From positions 28,155,773-28,219,772 of the forward strand of contig OZ022582.1 of NCBI GenBank assembly GCA_963669155.1: a stretch of DNA of 64,000 nucleotides, in the 5' to 3' direction. Shown piece after piece: positions 58,996 to 64,000 of this stretch (positions are counted from its first letter, which is position 1; each line of letters starts with the position of its first letter). The stretch comes from Arbacia lixula (lineage: Eukaryota > Echinodermata > Echinoidea > Arbacioida > Arbaciidae). The translations under genes were made by a program, and so were the position numbers. Under the pieces are notes generated by a model that did not search any database, had not been told where the DNA came from, and saw nothing but the letters and a program-made list of their open reading frames with translations.

Positions 58996-59323
58996 GCACT
59001 ATGCAGTTGCTGGCTACAGCTGATGTGACATTTGCCAACAGAGAGTCTAAGAAAACAGGTGGAATGCAACAAAATAACATGCAAAAAAATTAAAGGTCAG
59101 GTTAACGTGCCTTTGTCATCTTTGAGAGGCTTTCTCTAATGATGTCCATGCCATTGTGTATTTATAAGGTATGCAGATTTTATCAAACATAGTAGAAATT
59201 GATGAGTCAACTTTATTTTATCTCAAGACCAATGATAACTTAACCATTATGATATAAATGCAATGAGACTCTTTCGGGTATTTGTTTCCATGTTGTCGTG
59301 TCTTGACCCGTGAACTAGAAAAA

Positions 59324-59400
59324 GCTTGCGTGGTTAAGTCGCTGCCCGGTAAGCGGTAGACTGCAGGTTCAGATCCCGTCTGGTTCCAAGATTTTTGTCT
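59324..59400 (+). mobile_element. tRNA-derived SINE head
   Basis: A-box TGGTTAAGTCG (59331-59341) and B-box GGTTCAGATCC (59366-59376) fit the RNA polymerase III internal promoter. 'gctgc-ccGGTaa-gcggt' (59341-59357) can form a five-pair anticodon stem (with wobble pairs) around GGT, so the ancestor may be a threonine tRNA. The would-be acceptor strands (59324-59330 and 59380-59386) do not pair and the T-stem has a mismatch, so this is a SINE or tRNA relic and not a working tRNA gene. The SINE body and its end could not be fixed. Confidence 0.75.
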
Positions 59401-59738
59401 GACTTGTTTTTTGTTCATTTACAGGATGGAGCACGCTATCCTTACTACTGGGTGTATGCCTAAAATTTCTTTGTAAATTCTGATTGGTTACTGGTCAGTC
59501 ATTTGAACATAAAGTGCGTGTAGCAATGATGTTGATTGGCCATTGCCATTTTGCGATTGATCGCAATCCTTTATGTTACGGGCCCCTGTAGGGATAAAGG
59601 CCCTGGTTCTAAAGCTGTAAGCTTTTGTTTTTGCACTTCCCTTTTAACTACCAGTACCAGTGGATCTAAATAAACTATACTGATCTGCCGGCCTCATTAA
59701 TTTTAGACATACTTTATTGTTTTCGTTCAATCACATTT

Positions 59739-60008
59739 AAGTCTGGATTTACAGACTAGAAATCTAATCTGCCTTCTTCATATTCTATTACAGTTTGACC
59801 CTTTCCATTTTCCCCAGTAAAATCACAAAGTCTTGACATAAAGACTAGGCATCCTTGTATTGTCCCTTTTATATGTTGTGGGACCCTCTTCTTCTCCATC
59901 ACAACTAAGTCTGGATATACAGACTATCTTCTTGTCATTCTTAGAAGTGTCTAGATGTCTCTTTGTTCTAAAAATTTAAAACAAGAATAAAGTCTGAACT
60001 CGCAAACT
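59739..60008. repeat. Degenerate ~80-90-bp tandem repeat with stem-loops
   Basis: 'aagtctggatttacagacta' (59739), 'aagtcttgacataaagacta' (59828), 'aagtctggatatacagacta' (59907) and a weaker 'aagtctgaactcgcaaactg' (59990) recur at 89, 79 and 83 bp. Each can form a small AGTCT/AGACT stem. Units share 'atcaca..taag' before the motif and are otherwise diverged. Confidence 0.65.
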
Positions 60009-60341
60009 GATGTCATAGTGCTTCCTGCACTTGGTCTGGAGCTTAACACTAGTTAGCCTTGTATGCATTTACCTGATAATCAGTCAGTGAGCACAATCTT
60101 ATGTTTGCTGCCCTCAATGTTTAATTGAAGGAAACCTCTCTCCAAATAGATGGTCTATAAGGATTAATGTTATTTTGAATGACTAAAAGACAGCCATTTG
60201 AAATAATCCGGGTATTTAAAGGTAAGGTTTTGCAAAATGGATCTTTGTTCTATGTTGCCTCCAGAAAGTAGTCCTCATTGTTTATGAGTAGATTTGATGT
60301 TCAATGTTGAAATCATCATCATACTCTTGTTGTTTTTACAG
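60009..60341. other. Noncoding DNA, probable intron
   Basis: Nothing recognised before the candidate acceptor at 60341. Confidence 0.4.
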
Positions 60342-60359
60342 ATTCTGGCGTACTTGGGG
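60342..60359 (+). CDS. Candidate 18-nt microexon (speculative)
   Basis: A strong polypyrimidine tract and acceptor 'ctcttgttgtttttacag' end at 60341 and a donor 'GTAAAGT' begins at 60360. If joined to the MICU exon, the spare C plus this 18-nt segment reads H-S-G-V-L-G and returns to phase 1, so inclusion or skipping would keep the frame. MICU1 is known to have a tissue-specific microexon, which makes this worth testing. A chance pairing of splice motifs in several kb is equally possible. Confidence 0.25.
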
Positions 60360-61325
60360 GTAAAGTATTTATTACTTATTTCAACAAGTTAAATCGCTAT
60401 AATCACATAATTCTGATATCTAATTCATTCATGCTCAATGTATGAAATTCTCATATTTCTTTGTTATAATGCGACTTACCGCTCTAATGTGTACACATGA
60501 GGCGCTGCAACTGGAGCTGACGCAACACAAACTAAAAGTTTAATACAACGCTGATCTCTTCTCTGTGACTGTTTGCCAATGTGCATGTATTAAAGTCGTC
60601 TCTATCTGGTTTGCATGTTGAGCAGAATGCTTGCCAAGTTTCTATATTGATGAAACAGACTCGTACTGTACCATTAAAAACATATATAAAACAAATTTTT
60701 CTGATTGGTTTGAGGGGACCCAATGGCCTGACAGTGCCTTTATTTTGAGATTTATCCATCTTCACTGAAAACAAAGGAGGTCCGTTACCATAGTGATACA
60801 CCCGTCCGAACAAGAATCTGAACATTAGCATGCAATACATGGGGGAAAAACATTCCTGTTGACAAGGAAATGGTGTCAGTTCTATTCTCTTAAATATAAT
60901 ACCCTAATTCTTGTTAATTCTTGGATAGATAAGACTATTTGAACTAAGCAAGTCAGCTTGTTAGTTCATGTATTGACAATGATGAGGATAATACATGTAC
61001 AGGGGTGTATATTAAATATCCACTTCAAAATATCTCAGCCCATGTTTATTATCACACCAATACACCGCCCCTTGTCCGTTCTCTGTCTTTTCTTGCATGT
61101 TTTGTTCTGTTTTGCATGATACAGTCATTTTTTTTTACGATGCACCCTCTCAATCATCTATGTAATCATCTGCTCCATTTATACACAGTGGAATCATAAT
61201 TAGGCCCCCATGCTCTGCTATGACAACAATGACACTTTCACTTAGCTGATTCAGATATTGATATGCACACTATAGATATCACAGGAATGGCCTGTACTTA
61301 TGTCGATGCAAGAGGCCTAATTCTA
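60360..61325. other. Noncoding DNA, nothing recognised
   Basis: No coding or repeat signal identified. Confidence 0.4.
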
Positions 61326-61330
61326 AATAT

Positions 61331-61620
61331 GAATATAAGACCAAAACTCAGAAGTTTGTAGAATGTTTTTGAAAAATGAAATGTGTCGGATATTTGTGTT
61401 GAAGCAAAAGTACCCATTTCATCAACATACATTTGAATGTAAGACCAAAACTCAGAAGTTGTCATTGTTTGTAGAAGTTTTGAAAAAATTACACATGTCT
61501 GATATTTGTGTTGAAACAAAAGTGCCCATTTCAACAATATTTGAATGTAAGACCAAAACCCAGAAGTTGTTCATGTTGGTTTTGAAAAATTACACATGTC
61601 TGATATTTGTGAAAAGGCAT
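61331..61620. repeat. Three-copy tandem repeat, 104-108-bp unit
   Basis: Unit starts at 61331, 61435 and 61543. Each carries 'gaatgtaagaccaaaactca', 'gaagttgt', 'gttttgaaaaattacacatg' and 'tctgatatttgtgttgaa'. Because the period is not a multiple of three throughout, the repeated peptide-like frames are not a gene. Confidence 0.9.
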
Positions 61621-62237
61621 ATTTCATATACATGTGAATGAGAGAGAAGCTTTTAACCAAAAGTTTGGAGAAGTTTTTATCATGTTCCTGATGGTTAGTA
61701 TGTGGTGTGGCTTCCTTACTGGCAATTGAGTTAGGTGCTGGTTGGCTATATTTGGATAATTAGGTACAGGAAAACTCCAAATGTATATATTTTATATGAA
61801 CTGCCTTTTGTGGTCAAAGCCCACGTTATCACATGTATCATACTGGTAGGATATCAAAGATAGGTATAAATAAACCCAAGATAGTGCTAAAAGAACAATT
61901 CCAGATTGGGTTGAAAACCAAGGCTAGTCTTCTTTCTCTCCTCTTTTGGGTTGTTTTCTCCCTTTTTATGATTTGCCATAATGGCAGTTAATTTGTCTTC
62001 ACATATCAGGGAATAAGATTTTCTGTGTAGGTTTCAGTTAATGGAATGTCTCCATGCTGACTAACTAGCTCCACCTCCATCAAATATCTTGCATGAATTA
62101 AGAATGCTCTGAGCAGCTGAGCATATATTCCATTCATTTCATATGTAATGTCAATGTTCACTTGATATTTCTCTTGAATGAAATGCATGTTAATTGCACA
62201 CATCTGCATGTCCAGAAAGTTATACATTCATCTAAAG

Positions 62238-62238
<1 letters not shown>
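61621..62238. other. Noncoding DNA, nothing recognised
   Basis: No coding or repeat signal identified. Confidence 0.4.

Positions 62239-62239
<1 letters not shown>

Positions 62240-62295
<56 letters not shown>
62240..62295. repeat. (GA)n microsatellite
   Basis: About 24 pure GA units after 'gaaagaaagaga'. Confidence 0.97.
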
Positions 62296-62297
<2 letters not shown>

Positions 62298-62310
62298 AGT
62301 GAAGAAGAGC

Positions 62311-62675
62311 GAGTGTGTGTGTATGTGTGTGTATGAGCATGGGTATGTGCTCGAATGTGTATATTCCCCTTCATGTGTATGTGTGCGTATGTGTATGAAT
62401 TCATGTTAACATGTATCTAGCATGTGTAGGTGTATGTGTATGTGCATGGGCATTTGTGTATGTGTATATGTATGTATGTGGGTATGTATGTATGCATGTT
62501 TGTGTACTGTGTATGTGTATATGTGGGTGTGAATGTGCGTGTGTGCATGATTTTGTGTGTGTGTGTGTGTGTGTGTGCGTGCGTGTGTGTATGTAGGTTT
62601 GTATTGGTATGTGTATGTGTGTAATCAGTATGTGTATGTGTTTACCGGTACGTGTATGTGTGTATGTGCGTGTGT
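62311..62675. repeat. Degenerate (GT)n/(GTAT)n region
   Basis: Over 350 bp of 'tgtgtatgtg' variants, with pure (GT) at about 62553-62577. Cys/Val/Tyr-rich frames are artefacts. Confidence 0.95.
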
Positions 62676-62833
62676 AAACACTAGATGGGACCAAGAACTT
62701 GACCAGAGTTCACCTGTCAGTGTGAATGTCGCTTTGAGTAGAAGAGAGTGAGTGACACAATCATTAGTAGATCTCAACCTGGTCTTTAGACAGTGTTTAT
62801 TTCATGTCTGTCTGTCTGTGTTGACATTGGTCT

Positions 62834-62914
62834 GTCTGTATGTATGTATGTATGTATGTGTGTCATCAGTCATGTTGCCCCCCAGTCCAAGGGACTGGCT
62901 GGCTGGCTGGCTGG
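62834..62914. repeat. (GTAT)n and (CTGG)n runs
   Basis: 'tgtatgtatgtatgtatgta' followed by 'ctggctggctggctgg' 40 bp later. Confidence 0.9.
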
Positions 62915-63975
62915 TTGTATCAAGGGCTTGCTCTGAGCAGACTGATTACATACCGCCAAGGGCTCGCTCTCAATGCCAAGTCTCCCCATGGTTGAAACTG
63001 AGATGTAGGTCAAGCCAGTGCCTGGTTCGTGTTGCATGTTGCTGGCTCATGTGATGGCTTGCAAACTGTTTAGCCATTCCATTTAAAGGGCAACTCTCCA
63101 GAATAAATCAGAGAAGCCAATCGAAAAAGCTTTAGAAAATCATGTATGTCATCTTCAACTAATTAAATTATGCATGGTATGATCACTTAAGGAATTCAAG
63201 TTTTAAGAAAAGAGCAAACTTAACAGATATAAAACTATTTCAAAAATCTAATTGAAGTAAAGTGATGCTATGAAATTACAGCCTTATTGCCTCGAAATAG
63301 TGATGTTTACATTATTTAAACTAGATATATTTTTTGTTTATTACCTGTCTGATTTTCCTCGAACTCTTTAATTAGTTTTTGTATTTGTTTCTACTTTCAT
63401 TGGAAGCAACCATTTTCCTTTTTTAATTTAATACTTAATTGTGAGTACATCCTCATACTTATATCTAGACAGACATTGCCCTTTGATTGAGATTAAATGA
63501 AGTATCATGAAATTTCAAACATCTCATTATAATATCATTTTTCAACTTTACTTACAAACTGTATATTCATAGATATAAACACTTTCAATGACTTTTAATA
63601 GACATAGCACTCAATATGGTTAATATATATCTTATTTTTCATATATGCATATATGAATTAGTCGTATTATATTTCATGTTTGTGTTTATAATATGTTTTT
63701 GTACATGCCTTCACAGTAAGATCATGCTTCAAAGTTCCTCTCAGCCAGCCCACTGTTAAAAGCTGCCATGTTTTCAGTTTCATCGTTGAAGGTCACAGGA
63801 AGACCGCATCATCTTATTCATATATGGCTGTTTCTTTTGATCATCAAAATGTTGGTAGAAAATGTTACCTAATGAATCATTATGTTCTTGCATCATGCTG
63901 ACAACAATAATCAATTGGGAAGAGGGTATTTGTCATTCTTGATTTTGACGTATGATGTATACCCCTTTGTTTCAG
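62915..63975. other. Noncoding DNA with one possible repeat end
   Basis: 'ttaaagggcaactctccaga' at 63083 resembles the TTAA-AGGG ends of the MITEs here, but no matching inverted end was found. The rest is AT-rich, probably intron or intergenic. Confidence 0.4.
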
Positions 63976-64000
63976 TATGTAAAGAACCCTGCCAAAATGG
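63976..64000 (+). CDS. Possible start of an EGF-like domain exon (runs off the window)
   Basis: Acceptor 'acccctttgtttcag' ends at 63975. Entered in phase 1 the next bases read (V/L/I)-C-K-E-P-C-Q-N-G. C-x-x-P-C-Q-N-G is the usual beginning of an extracellular EGF-like module, and such modules are typically encoded by phase-1 exons. Only eight codons are visible, so the call is weak; phase 0 (YVKNPAKM) is also open. This is not a MICU motif, so it probably belongs to a different gene on the same strand. Confidence 0.4.

Noticed and set aside
59324..59390. Functional tRNA-Thr gene
   Set aside because: The acceptor stem does not pair and the T-stem is mismatched; a SINE or relic explains it better.
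61298..61641. Repeat-containing small protein on either strand
   Set aside because: Repeat periods of 104 and 108 bp do not keep one frame throughout, so there is no coding constraint.
62401..62694. Cys/Val- or His/Thr-rich frames
   Set aside because: Translations of a degenerate (GT)n microsatellite.

Overview
The window looks like nuclear DNA of a marine invertebrate deuterostome. An echinoderm, probably a sea urchin, is my best guess (moderate confidence). This rests on introns with canonical GT-AG signals, an AT-rich background full of microsatellites, many short inverted-repeat (MITE-like) elements, L2/CR1-type LINE 3' ends, a tRNA-derived SINE, and a mitochondrial calcium uptake (MICU) family exon. 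There is no sign of bacterial organisation; almost every open frame is a chance or low-complexity frame.

Coding content is tiny. One convincing exon lies at 55599-55734 (+). It encodes part of a MICU2/MICU3-type regulator of the mitochondrial calcium uniporter, closest to MICU3. A possible 18-nt phase-preserving microexon lies downstream (60342-60359). The last 25 bases (63976-64000) look like the start of an exon for an EGF-like domain on the same strand. No other exon could be recognised, so most of 1-55.6 kb is intergenic or intronic.

The rest is a repeat landscape. From 0-15 kb there are local direct duplications (0.7-1.0, 6.1/6.75, 13.9-14.3 kb), a fold-back element with poly-C/poly-G in its arms (1.35-2.13 kb), a CT tract (10.4 kb) and an L2/CR1-like LINE tail (12.95-13.2 kb). 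From 15-22 kb four MITEs lie close together, followed by a diverged minisatellite of about 14 units (19.34-21.03 kb) that is split by a MITE, and a second LINE tail on the minus strand (21.27-21.56 kb). From 22-34 kb there are a perfect-stem hairpin element, a cluster of RFX X-box-like palindromes around a GC-rich patch (26.3-27.7 kb), a 570-bp inverted-repeat element, and a GA minisatellite containing a MITE whose oppositely oriented sister lies 1.4 kb away. From 34-54 kb there are further MITE copies, including two nearly identical 0.4-kb copies with a telomere-like core (45.8 and 53.6 kb), and a motif-dense candidate regulatory segment (39.04-39.47 kb). From 55-64 kb there are the exons, several tandem duplications, a SINE and GA/GT microsatellites.

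The most interesting pattern is a family of very short (about 76 bp) inverted-ended units bounded by GTTAAC. They occur singly, as head-to-tail dimers and as an array of at least four, always sharing one TTAA at each junction. Four larger MITEs here also end at TTAA or near-TTAA, so TTAA-targeting (piggyBac-like) mobilisation seems to have shaped the window.
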